From: Tannerella sp.
GTDB lineage: Bacteria > Bacteroidota > Bacteroidia > Bacteroidales > Tannerellaceae
Length of the DNA: 64,000 nucleotides
Assembly (NCBI GenBank): GCA_031285685.1
Contig: JAITVS010000346.1
Coordinates: forward strand, 1 to 64,000
Reading direction: 5' to 3'
A model generated the notes under the pieces. That model searched no databases. It was not told the DNA's origin and worked only from the letters and a program-made list of their open reading frames with translations. A program made the position numbers and the translations under genes. Shown piece after piece: positions 8,796 to 16,879 of this stretch (positions within the stretch are counted from its first letter, which is position 1; every line of letters starts with the position of its first letter).

Positions 8796-9256
8796 ATTAA
8801 TTTGCTTTATTCTTTTTCGCCTGAAAAATATTTATCAAATCGGCTGACATTTTTATTTTTACAAACCGAACAAATATCTTAATATCTACCCTCATGATAA
8901 ATATCAAATTATATTTTGCAAATATATAATCTTAAAATTACTTACAAATTTATTTTCATTAAAATTTAGTATATTAATAAATATTAACCACAATCTTAAC
9001 CTTCATCTTCAAATCTTAACCACATTTCTTTTATTTTGAAATAAAAATAACTTTTATTTGCCATTAAAAAATATTAAACGCTACAATATGATGAAAAAAA
9101 GGAAAGGAAATAACATCAAAATACTATTAATTCTGACAAAAATAAACCTCAATAAGCCAAATTTAATAAGTTTATGATAGTGGATGTGTATATGCAGACA
9201 TTATGTTGGAAATTGTACTGTAAAATGTAGATATATATCGCTAAAATATTATTTAT
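8796..9256. other. AT-rich divergent regulatory region of the RiPP island
   Basis: A 460-bp, very AT-rich stretch between the regulator and the first island gene. It contains three TTAACC motifs (8984-8989, 8996-9001, 9016-9021); two of them lie within a perfectly repeated AATCTTAACC spaced by 20 bp (8992, 9012). These could be binding sites for the adjacent regulator. A 29-codon frame at 9088-9177 has no family resemblance. No convincing TAnnTTTG box was found. Confidence 0.4.
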
Positions 9257-10816
9257 ATGCCTGAGAAAAACATATTTATATCATTATTGGAAGTATTAAA
9301 AATAAAGTATACCAAATCATTTTCCAATAAATATTATAATGAATACCCGTATAAAGATAGTTTATATGGATTGTCAAAAATGTTGTATGATTATCAGATA
9401 GAAAATCAAAGTATTCATTTAAATGAAAAACAAGAAATGCTTTCCGAATTAGAGGTGCCGTTTATTGTACATTTCGAAAATGATTTTATAATCGTTATAA
9501 GTATAAGCAATGAAAGTATAAAATATATCCGGAGAAACAAAAAAATCAACGTTTCAAAAACTGATTTCATTTCAAAATGGTCAGGGATCACTTTGTTGGT
9601 GGAAGCAAATGATTTTTCTATTGAACCGGACTATGAAACACATTATAAACAAGAGCTTGGTGCAATTATTAAAAAAGTATTGTTAGTAATTACCATAATT
9701 GTATTTTCCGGAATATTCATATTTTCTACTCCGGCATATCTCTTTTATAAAAATTTGGGGGGGCTATTAATCAATATATGCGGATTATATATATGTTATT
9801 TGTTATTATTAAAGCAAATGCATATTCATAGTAATCAAGCGGACAAAATCTGTTCTTTACTAAAAGAGAACAATGATTGCAATAACATTCTGCATACAGA
9901 TGCAGCAAAGATTTTGGGATTCAGTTGGAGTGAAATAGGCTTAGGATATTTTATTGCGAACCTATCTATAATCATATTTTCTCCTTCGTTATATAATTAT
10001 GCCGCCCTCATTAACATTTTTGCACTGCCCTATACTATCTGGAGTGTATGGTATCAAAAATTTAAAGCAAAACAATGGTGCCCGTTGTGCCTGATCGTTC
10101 AAGGAATATTATGGTTGCTGTTTATTATAAACCTGATATTGGGATCAACATATCTTCCTCTTCTGGCAATACAAAGTATATTATTAGTCGGATGCATATA
10201 CCTTATTCCTGTTTTAGTGCTAAACATGTTGACCCCGATATTTACAGGCAATGAAAAGAATGAAAATACAACGCAAGAAATCAACAGTCTAAAGGCTAAT
10301 GAAGAAATATTTAAAATTTTGCTAAAAGACAAAAAAAAGCATGAGATAGACAAATCGGATTCGAATATTTTATTGGGGAATCCGGATGCGAAAAATTTGA
10401 TAACAGTTATCACAAACCCATATTGTTACGCCTGTATACAAATGCATACCCAATTGGAAACCTTGTTAAAAAGGACAAATAACGGATATTGCATCCAATA
10501 CGTATTCACACCTTTTAATGACAAATTAGAAGATCATAGTAAATTTCTGATCTTCATGTATTATAAATTAAATGCAATTGATTTTTTAGCACTTTTAAAA
10601 GACTGGCTTCGCTATGGCAAAGATCACTGGGAACATTTCTACAAAAAAAAATTTGATTACAATGACATAGATATGCTGAATGAATTTCAGAAACACAAGA
10701 TGTTAATAAAAAAAATAAACATCAAAGCCACGCCAACCATTTTATTTAATGGCTATGAACTTCCTAATGGTTACACGACTGAAATTCTACGATTTTTTTC
10801 TGATATAAATATGTAA
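9257..10816 (+). CDS. C39-like / VKOR / thioredoxin membrane disulfide protein of RiPP island
   Basis: A 519-residue three-part protein. Residues about 5-110 resemble the C39 double-glycine peptidase fold (SLYGLSKMLYDYQI, ELEVPFIVHF) but lack the catalytic Cys. Residues about 135-330 form four to five membrane helices of the vitamin K epoxide reductase family, with the loop cysteine pair CSLLKENNDC and the active-site WCPLC (Cys 275/278). Residues about 370-519 are a DsbA/thioredoxin-like domain with NPYCYACIQMH and the cis-Pro region KATPTILFNG. VKOR-thioredoxin proteins form disulfides across the membrane. Next to a five-Cys precursor it probably oxidises the exported peptide, with the inactive C39 domain binding its leader. 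This pairing is known from Bacteroidota peptide clusters; the function here is inferred. Confidence 0.85.
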   Translation: MPEKNIFISLLEVLKIKYTKSFSNKYYNEYPYKDSLYGLSKMLYDYQIENQSIHLNEKQEMLSELEVPFIVHFENDFIIVISISNESIKYIRRNKKINVSKTDFISKWSGITLLVEANDFSIEPDYETHYKQELGAIIKKVLLVITIIVFSGIFIFSTPAYLFYKNLGGLLINICGLYICYLLLLKQMHIHSNQADKICSLLKENNDCNNILHTDAAKILGFSWSEIGLGYFIANLSIIIFSPSLYNYAALINIFALPYTIWSVWYQKFKAKQWCPLCLIVQGILWLLFIINLILGSTYLPLLAIQSILLVGCIYLIPVLVLNMLTPIFTGNEKNENTTQEINSLKANEEIFKILLKDKKKHEIDKSDSNILLGNPDAKNLITVITNPYCYACIQMHTQLETLLKRTNNGYCIQYVFTPFNDKLEDHSKFLIFMYYKLNAIDFLALLKDWLRYGKDHWEHFYKKKFDYNDIDMLNEFQKHKMLIKKINIKATPTILFNGYELPNGYTTEILRFFSDINM

Positions 10817-10897
10817 AAACTTTCATTACGATGATAAAACAAAAGCAATTAAAATTAAATACAATATGGTTTTTAGGCAAAAACAACTTAAGCTATC

Positions 10898-10933
10898 AGC
10901 CTCCATTGGCTTTTTTTGTTTTGCTAATGGAGG
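10898..10933 (+). promoter_or_regulatory. Overlapping hairpins upstream of precursor gene
   Basis: AGCC-TCCATT-GGCT followed by seven T resembles a short intrinsic terminator. The same bases can instead form the longer hairpin CCTCCATT (10900-10907) / AATGGAGG (10926-10933), which places the T-run in its loop. The two are mutually exclusive. It may end the upstream transcript or act as an attenuator before the precursor gene. Confidence 0.4.
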
Positions 10934-11012
10934 GCATTTATTTTACTAAAATATAAATTACAAACAAAAAGATATACAATGTGTAATTTATTACTAATAA
11001 AAGACAAGAATT

Positions 11013-11213
11013 ATGAAATTATCAAAAATCAAACTGAACAAGATCTATTCGGAAAACCTCAATGATCGCGAAATGAAAAAAATCAAAGGAGGTGCAGCAT
11101 GCACATGTGGATGTTGTGGTCCCTCAACAACAGCAGATAATGGAAATGCAAATCATAGTGCAGGACTTAATTCGACAATGTGGTGTGATGGTGAAGTTGT
11201 TGTAACTCCATAG
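11013..11213 (+). CDS. GG-Bacteroidales family RiPP precursor peptide
   Basis: A 66-residue peptide. Residues 1-27 are a charged leader with the KLNKIYSENL...DREMKKIKGG pattern of the GG-Bacteroidales rSAM-associated precursors (TIGR04149 type), ending in the double glycine that C39 exporters cleave after. The predicted core, residues 28-66, is rich in Gly, Asn, Ser and Thr and has five Cys: four clustered at 30, 32, 34 and 35 (ACTCGCCG) and one at 58 (MWCDG). Ser/Thr-rich stretches (PSTT, HSAG, NST) could accept glycosylation. It is followed by a strong hairpin and then the maturase genes. The product and its activity are unknown. Confidence 0.85.
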   Translation: MKLSKIKLNKIYSENLNDREMKKIKGGAACTCGCCGPSTTADNGNANHSAGLNSTMWCDGEVVVTP

Positions 11214-11225
11214 TAATTAATCATT

Positions 11226-11263
11226 AGATAGAGTTATTAAAAAACTAAATAACTCTATCTTTT
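11226..11263 (+). terminator. Strong hairpin between precursor and maturase genes
   Basis: A perfect 13-bp stem, AGATAGAGTTATT (11226-11238) with AATAACTCTATCT (11248-11260), a 9-nt loop and a following TTT. It lies 12 nt after the precursor stop. It should terminate most transcripts or stabilise the short precursor mRNA, letting peptide be made in excess over its enzymes. Confidence 0.8.
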
Positions 11264-11304
11264 ATTAATAAATCACAAACTCTTTTTAACAATAGATTTG
11301 AGAA

Positions 11305-12564
11305 ATGAATATGAGAGAATATATATCAGAAACAGATGTCCGGTCTTTTTTAACCAATACACCTCAAATAACATTTGAAGTGACAGACAAATGTAATCTT
11401 AGTTGTGAATATTGCGGTTATGGTAAATTCTACTCCAATTACAGCAAAAGGGGAAATAAGCGGATGTCGTTCAAACAGATAAAGCCATTTATCGATTATC
11501 TTGTTCAACTATGGGAAACTCCTTTAAATAAATCTATCAAGAACAATATCTATATTAGTTTTTATGGCGGAGAGCCATTATTAAATATGGATTTTATTCG
11601 TACAATGATAGAATATACCGAAAATCTTAATTCTCCTTTCCGGAGTTTCACCTATTCAATGACAACAAATGCGATTTTGTTAAATAAATACATGGATTAT
11701 TTAGTAGAAAAAAAAATCCATCTTCTTCTCAGCATAGACGGAAATGAATATAATACTTCATATCGCATAGATCACAAAGGAAATCCGGTGTTCAACCAAA
11801 TAGTAAACAATATAGAATTATTAGAACAAAAATATCCCTCATTTTTCGAATCCAATGTAGAGTTTAATGCTGTCCTCCATAATAGAAATTCAGTCTCAGA
11901 AATACTTGATTTTTTTAAACGTGAATATAACAAAATACCATCGATCGGAGAATTAAACACATCCGGAATATGCGAAGATATGAGAAGCGAGTTTGAGAAA
12001 ACATATAATAATAAAGTAGAAAGTCTGTATAGTAGCGAAAATTATACGGAAATTGAAAAAGAATTGTTTTTAAATAGCCCCACATATCATTCAGCAACCA
12101 TGTTTTTGCTTAAAAATTCCCCTTTTTCATTTCTTAACTACAATGAATTAATGTATGGTCGACCAGATGACTCAGAGGTTGTGCCTACCGGAACATGTTT
12201 GCCGTTCACAAAAAGAATATTCATTACCGTCAATGGAAATATATTGCCATGTGAACGCATAGGGCATCAATTTTCTTTGGGAAAAATAAGCGACGAAAAA
12301 ATTGATCTCGATTTTGCATATATTGCTAATAAATACAACCATTACTATAACCGCGTGAAATCGTCATGCAAAAAATGCCATAACAAAAGAGGGTGTTACC
12401 AATGTATTTTTAATCTTGCGGATATAGACAGCAAACAAAAGCCTTTATGTTATGGATATATGGATGAGGCTGATTTTGAGAAATATAAGGACAATATGTT
12501 TCGCTTTTTTAAAAACCGTCCCGAGTCCTATGCCAAAATAATGAATGAAGTTACTATCAAATAA
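11305..12564 (+). CDS. Radical SAM-SPASM peptide maturase
   Basis: A 419-residue enzyme. The radical SAM cluster motif CNLSCEYC binds Fe4S4 through Cys 30, 34 and 37; the SAM-binding glycine motif is FYGGEPLL. The C-terminal SPASM region holds the cysteines of auxiliary clusters (GTCLPF, LPCERIG, CKKCHNKRGCYQC, PLCYGY). It fits the maturases that accompany GG-Bacteroidales precursors (TIGR04148 type), which install crosslinks or other carbon-centred modifications. It lies 91 nt after the precursor stop, downstream of the hairpin, and 7 nt before the next gene. The exact reaction cannot be read from sequence. Confidence 0.88.
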   Translation: MNMREYISETDVRSFLTNTPQITFEVTDKCNLSCEYCGYGKFYSNYSKRGNKRMSFKQIKPFIDYLVQLWETPLNKSIKNNIYISFYGGEPLLNMDFIRTMIEYTENLNSPFRSFTYSMTTNAILLNKYMDYLVEKKIHLLLSIDGNEYNTSYRIDHKGNPVFNQIVNNIELLEQKYPSFFESNVEFNAVLHNRNSVSEILDFFKREYNKIPSIGELNTSGICEDMRSEFEKTYNNKVESLYSSENYTEIEKELFLNSPTYHSATMFLLKNSPFSFLNYNELMYGRPDDSEVVPTGTCLPFTKRIFITVNGNILPCERIGHQFSLGKISDEKIDLDFAYIANKYNHYYNRVKSSCKKCHNKRGCYQCIFNLADIDSKQKPLCYGYMDEADFEKYKDNMFRFFKNRPESYAKIMNEVTIK

Positions 12565-12571
12565 TACGAAT

Positions 12572-13810
12572 ATGAAGATTCCTCAATCCGACGAATACTG
12601 GTTTTTCTTATATGATTTAGTATATGTTTCTTTTGAAGACAAAACAAACGTGTTATTATATAACACCTCAAATGGCAAAAGATTATTGAACAACAAGAAG
12701 GACTGCATACAAATAGTTAAAGACATATATATACCGGCGAATCTTGGTGTTGTGAAAATTACCCAACAGCAGCTTACTAAGCCTGAAATATATTCATTTA
12801 TAACCCAAATTGTAGAAGAGGGTTTTGGTGAAATCAGGATAATTGACAATTTGGAGGATAAACCTATATTGTTATTGCCCATATTGAATTTGCAGAATGA
12901 TATTGAAAAAATGACAAAAGATGAAATTGATAAAATGAATGTAGGCTCTGATATTTTAAATTATTTATCAGAAATCAATATTTATATAAATAATACATGT
13001 TTTCAACATTGTCCTTCATGTAAGCTAAGTGGATTGCAAGTCAAGTCATGTATAAAATCAACTGCCCAACTAAACCTATCTCCTGAAATAATAGAATCTG
13101 TCCTTTCGCAAATACAATATTCACCCATAAAAAAAATAAACATTTTAGGAGGCAATATCTTTTTATATCCGTATTGGGAAAAACTTTTTTTTATTTTGGA
13201 GAAATACAATTTTAAATATAATTATTGGATAAATCACTTGAATTTCGACCCGCATAACCCTCTTTTATCTTCTATGGACTCTATCCATATTGTAATATCT
13301 TTTTCTCTTAATAATAAATTGAACGAATTGGCTCTTTTTGCAAAAAAAAGAAATAAGATTACACATTTTCATTTCTTAATCGAGAATGAAAATCATTTTG
13401 ACGGAATAACAACAATCGACTTCGACAATTATAGTGTACACCCTATTTTTAACGGTACGAATTATTCTTTTTTCGAAAAAAATGTATTTCTCAGCGAAGG
13501 CGATTTATTCGAAAATGTCATTTCAATGCGCAATATTTTTTGCAACCAAAAAGTGAATCAAAACTATTTTGGGTTCCTGAATATATTCCCCAATGGTTCT
13601 GTAAAAAGTTCTATGAATACAAAGAAAATAGGTAATATCAAAAAAGACAGTATATTGAATATTACATATAGTGAATTGATAAAAAACACCAGTTGGAGAA
13701 GTATCCGAAATAAAGGACGCTGCAAACACTGTACATACAGATTTATATGCCCGCCACCGTCAAATTATGAACAAATAATTGGGAAACCTGATCTATGCAA
13801 TATTTCGTAA
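12572..13810 (+). CDS. Second (pseudo-)rSAM/SPASM protein of the RiPP island
   Basis: A protein of about 412 residues from ATG 12572 (MKIPQSDEYWFF); the in-frame ATG at 12545 would overlap the maturase gene by 20 nt. The N-terminal 130 residues resemble a RiPP-recognition/leader-binding extension. The middle has a TIM-barrel-like rSAM segment with CFQHCPSC, and the C-terminus has a SPASM-like CKHCTYRFICPPP...DLC. It corresponds to the companion protein of GG-Bacteroidales systems (TIGR04150 type, usually called pseudo-rSAM). Here a complete CxxxCxxC spacing is visible, so catalytic competence should not be excluded. Coupled to the maturase upstream and the glycosyltransferase downstream. Confidence 0.8.
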   Translation: MKIPQSDEYWFFLYDLVYVSFEDKTNVLLYNTSNGKRLLNNKKDCIQIVKDIYIPANLGVVKITQQQLTKPEIYSFITQIVEEGFGEIRIIDNLEDKPILLLPILNLQNDIEKMTKDEIDKMNVGSDILNYLSEINIYINNTCFQHCPSCKLSGLQVKSCIKSTAQLNLSPEIIESVLSQIQYSPIKKINILGGNIFLYPYWEKLFFILEKYNFKYNYWINHLNFDPHNPLLSSMDSIHIVISFSLNNKLNELALFAKKRNKITHFHFLIENENHFDGITTIDFDNYSVHPIFNGTNYSFFEKNVFLSEGDLFENVISMRNIFCNQKVNQNYFGFLNIFPNGSVKSSMNTKKIGNIKKDSILNITYSELIKNTSWRSIRNKGRCKHCTYRFICPPPSNYEQIIGKPDLCNIS

Positions 13811-13826
13811 ACCCATCCCAGCAATT

Positions 13827-15503
13827 ATGCAAAAGAAAAATCGCTTATCAGTTATTATTCCTTTCTTAAATGAAAAAGAGGAAGTTGAGAACACAATAAA
13901 TAGCCTTTTGGATTATTCGAAAGGTGAAGTGGATATTATTGTAATTAATGATGCCTCCGATGATGGTTTCGATTATAAAAAAATAGGTGGCCGACATAAT
14001 CTCATTTATATTGAAAATGAAAAGAGGATGGGTGTCGCCGCATCGAGAGATCTGGGGGTCAGCCTATGCAAAACCCCATTTTTCCTCCTTTTAGATGCCC
14101 ACATGAGATTTTATGACAAGAACTGGGTTGAAAGAATTATTGAGGAATTGGATTCGACTCCAAACTCATTGCTATGTTGTCAAACCTTAGCTCTTCATAA
14201 AAAAGACGAAGAAATATCAATACTGGAAAGAAAAACATCATACGGGGCATGTGTCAATCTTTATGAATCCGAATTATTATTTGAACCCCTTTGGATATTT
14301 GATGGTAATTATAGTAACAATGGAGCTATGTCTGCTGATATTCCTTGTGTATTAGGTGCCGGTTATGCTTGCAGCAAAGATTATTGGTTGTATCTTAAGG
14401 GACTTGAGGGCTTATGCTTCTATGGTAATGATGAGGCATATATTAGCATTAAAGTTTGGCTTTCCGGCGGACAGTGTCGCTTATTGAAGGATGTTGTGAT
14501 TGGACATATATATCGTGACAATCCGCCTTATGCTGTGGAAAATAAATATAGACTATACAATAGGCTATTAATAAACAAATTGTTAGTAAAGGATCCTTTC
14601 AAATATAGAAGCTTCATATCACAAATGCGAAAGAATCCACTTTTTTCTGATGCATACTACTGTTTTTATGAAAAAAGAAAGGAAATTGAAAATTTAGAAG
14701 ACTATTATAATAAAATATTCAAATTCGATTTTTCCTTTTTTGAAAAAATAAATAATCAATCCGGAAAGTTCAAAGACCGGATGACATCGGAAAATCAAGA
14801 CTTATATTTAAAAAACATAGCATATCATACATTACTAAACTTTAATAAAATACAAGATGCCGGTATCTTGTATGGAAAAATGGGTATTTTAATCTTTCTT
14901 TTTTATTATGCTGAATACTCTAATAATACAATATTCTGGGAATTGTCAGAAGAACTGCTTGATAAATTCTGCACTTCATTAAATATATATCAATCGTATT
15001 GCTTTAACACCGGATTGACCGGCATTGGATGGGGGATAAGTTATCTCTATCAAAACAAATTCATTGACGGAAACATTAACGAAATATTGGAAGAAATAGA
15101 TAAGAAGGTTATGGAGGCTAATCCGATAAAAATAGATGATTTGAGTATTGAGACCGGAATTGGAGGCATATTTCTTTATGTTCTATCTAGGATGCATAGT
15201 ATAAAAAAAGAACAATTGAAAAATCCGTTTGATGAACAATTTCTTGAGAGTTTATTTTTAAAAGCAAAATCTATTCTTGATGAAGAGATTAACAGTAATG
15301 CTATTTATACAATCTCGAAATATGCTGATTATTATATAAAAGGAACTATTGAAGAGCCTTTAATATATGACATAACGACTTTATTTTTCCCCAATGATCA
15401 CATCGTTGATTCGTATACATCAGGACTAAATGGAAATGCAGGGGTAGGACTAAAATTAATATTAGAGCAAAATTATGTAAAAATAATCAAAAAAAACAGG
15501 TAG
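13827..15503 (+). CDS. GalNAc-transferase-like GT / LanC-like fusion protein
   Basis: A protein of about 558 residues from ATG 13827, 17 nt after the previous stop; an ATG at 13779 would overlap that gene by 32 nt. Residues about 1-290 are a GT-A glycosyltransferase: SVIIPFLNE, VINDASDDG, a DAH metal motif (LLLDAHMRFYD), and LGAGYACSKDYW...GNDEAYISIKVWLSGG...GHIYRD, which parallels polypeptide GalNAc-transferases (GT27/GT2). Residues about 345-545 have LanC-like Gly motifs (GILYGKMGIL, TGLTGIGWGISYLY, IETGIGGIFLY, SGLNGNAGVGLKL), but the zinc-binding WCxG and CHG motifs of true lanthionine cyclases are not visible. It probably glycosylates the Ser/Thr-rich core, with the LanC part serving recognition. 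That role is inference. Confidence 0.8.
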   Translation: MQKKNRLSVIIPFLNEKEEVENTINSLLDYSKGEVDIIVINDASDDGFDYKKIGGRHNLIYIENEKRMGVAASRDLGVSLCKTPFFLLLDAHMRFYDKNWVERIIEELDSTPNSLLCCQTLALHKKDEEISILERKTSYGACVNLYESELLFEPLWIFDGNYSNNGAMSADIPCVLGAGYACSKDYWLYLKGLEGLCFYGNDEAYISIKVWLSGGQCRLLKDVVIGHIYRDNPPYAVENKYRLYNRLLINKLLVKDPFKYRSFISQMRKNPLFSDAYYCFYEKRKEIENLEDYYNKIFKFDFSFFEKINNQSGKFKDRMTSENQDLYLKNIAYHTLLNFNKIQDAGILYGKMGILIFLFYYAEYSNNTIFWELSEELLDKFCTSLNIYQSYCFNTGLTGIGWGISYLYQNKFIDGNINEILEEIDKKVMEANPIKIDDLSIETGIGGIFLYVLSRMHSIKKEQLKNPFDEQFLESLFLKAKSILDEEINSNAIYTISKYADYYIKGTIEEPLIYDITTLFFPNDHIVDSYTSGLNGNAGVGLKLILEQNYVKIIKKNR

Positions 15504-15536
15504 TTTTATTGTGAATTTTAAAATTAAAAAACAAAA

Positions 15537-15796
15537 ATGGTCATGCAATACTTAATTTATTTTATCGGAATATGGTGCATGTTTTTAACATCATGTAAAG
15601 ACGGCGTAGTATATAAGGAAAAAGCAAACGGTGAGACCATGGTGGTATGTAAAGCCTTTAAACTGCTTGAGGATTTAGAACGCAATATGGAAAAAACGAT
15701 TTAAAAGCTGAGGTCAAAAATAGGATGGTCGAACTGATTGATAAGGTAAGTGATGATTCAAATCCTGTACTTATTATTGGAAAACTGAAACAATAG
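15537..15796 (+). pseudogene. Small lipoprotein, frameshifted
   Basis: The frame from ATG 15537 gives 55 residues: a hydrophobic start (YLIYFIGIWCMFL) with lipobox LTSC, then a soluble segment ending ERNMEKTI at a TAA (15702). In the adjoining frame the sequence continues sensibly as KNDLKAEVKNRMVEL to a TAG at 15794-15796, so an intact product would have about 86 residues. The switch is at a run of six A (15691-15696); seven would keep the frame. The function is unrecognised. It lies in the RiPP operon between the GT-LanC gene and the exporter remnant. The frameshift could be a homopolymer sequencing error. Confidence 0.6.
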
Positions 15797-15820
15797 CTTC
15801 AAACATTGCAGACGGCGGAT

Positions 15821-16852
15821 ATGATAAAATACTTTCCCCACTATTCTTAATTGGATGTCATGGATTGTGGCCCGATATGCTTTCGTGTGATTGCGAAGTA
15901 TTATGGGCGCAATTATTCATTGCAATATCTGCGTAATTTGACTTTTATCACTCGAGAAGGAGTATCCATGTTGGGTATAAGCGATGCGGCGGAATTTATC
16001 GGTTTCTGTACCAATGGAGTGAAAGTCTCTATGGAACAACTCAAAAAAGAAGTCCCGTTGCCCTGTATTTTACATTGGAATCAAAATCACTTTGTTGTTC
16101 TCTACAAAATCAAGAATGATAAATACTATATCGCCGATCCCACATCCAAAAAAGTAATATTCAGTGAAACTGAATTCAAGCGATGTTGGATAAGCACAAA
16201 AACAGGAGAACAGGATACAGACACGGCATTATTACTTGAATCGGGGCCTGAATTCTATTCTGCAAAAGAAGAAAAGGATGCCCGGAAACGAGGACTTTCT
16301 TTTTTCTTCTGTTATCTGACTCCCTATAAAAAAGAATTCTTGCAGCTGATTCTGGGAATGATTATGGTCAGCATCCTGCAATTGATCAATGCCCTAAATA
16401 GTTGGGAATTGAATCATTGCCGGGTTGCGCCGATAGACGGTAAAATAACATTTACCGACTATTGGCACGAAAACCAGTTTATACAGGTAAGAGAGAATGC
16501 TTTTGCTATTGTATCGGATGAACATGAAGAGCAGATCGGCAAAGCGCTTCTTCCCATTACTAATTCGAGGAAAGTAAAATCGGGACAACGGGTTATTATT
16601 CGTTTTGTAAACATTCCCGATCAGGAGTTCGGCATGGTGGAAGGCGTTGTTAAGACAATTTCGCTCGTTCCGGCAGAAGATTGTTTCCAGGTGGAATTTG
16701 ATTTGCCGAACGGCCTTACGACGAATTTTTGGAAAACGCTTCCCGTAATGTATGAAATGAAAGCGACAGCAGAAATAGTGACGGGAAATTTATCACTATT
16801 GGAACGTTTTTTTTTACCACTGAAGAAAATATTCAAAGAAGGATTTGATTAA
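15821..16852 (+). pseudogene. Exporter remnant: C39 peptidase-ABC transporter fused by deletion to HlyD C-terminus
   Basis: The natural start is ATG 15821 (MIKYFPHYS), but codon 10 is TAA (15848-15850) where relatives carry Gln (CAA), before LDVMDCGP. After that the frame is open to 16852. It encodes a C39 peptidase domain with Cys in MDCGP, His in NQNHFVVL and Asp in IADP, then the first transmembrane stretch (FLQLILGMIMVSILQLI). At about 16390 it changes abruptly into the end of an HlyD-type adaptor (NSWELNHC, APIDGKITF, FGMVEGVVKTISL, NLSLLERFF). The ABC transmembrane and ATPase domains and the HlyD membrane anchor are missing. About 2 kb or more was evidently lost in frame between two operon neighbours. 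Re-initiation at ATG 15860 could still yield a chimera, but export cannot work. Confidence 0.88.
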
Positions 16853-16879
16853 ATATGTACTTATTATAATATACTTACG

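Noticed and set aside
9088..9177. A 29-residue frame (MMKKRKGNN start) as a second precursor peptide
   Set aside because: No double glycine, no leader pattern, and composition expected from AT-rich intergenic DNA.
10991..11007. 17-bp identity with 45501-45517 (TTACTAATAAAAGACAA)
   Set aside because: AT-rich, isolated and without flanking similarity; a chance match is plausible in 64 kb of AT-biased sequence.
13827..15503. Calling the island a lanthipeptide cluster because of the LanC-like domain
   Set aside because: The zinc-binding WCxG and CHG motifs of LanC cyclases are not visible and no LanB/LanM dehydratase is present.
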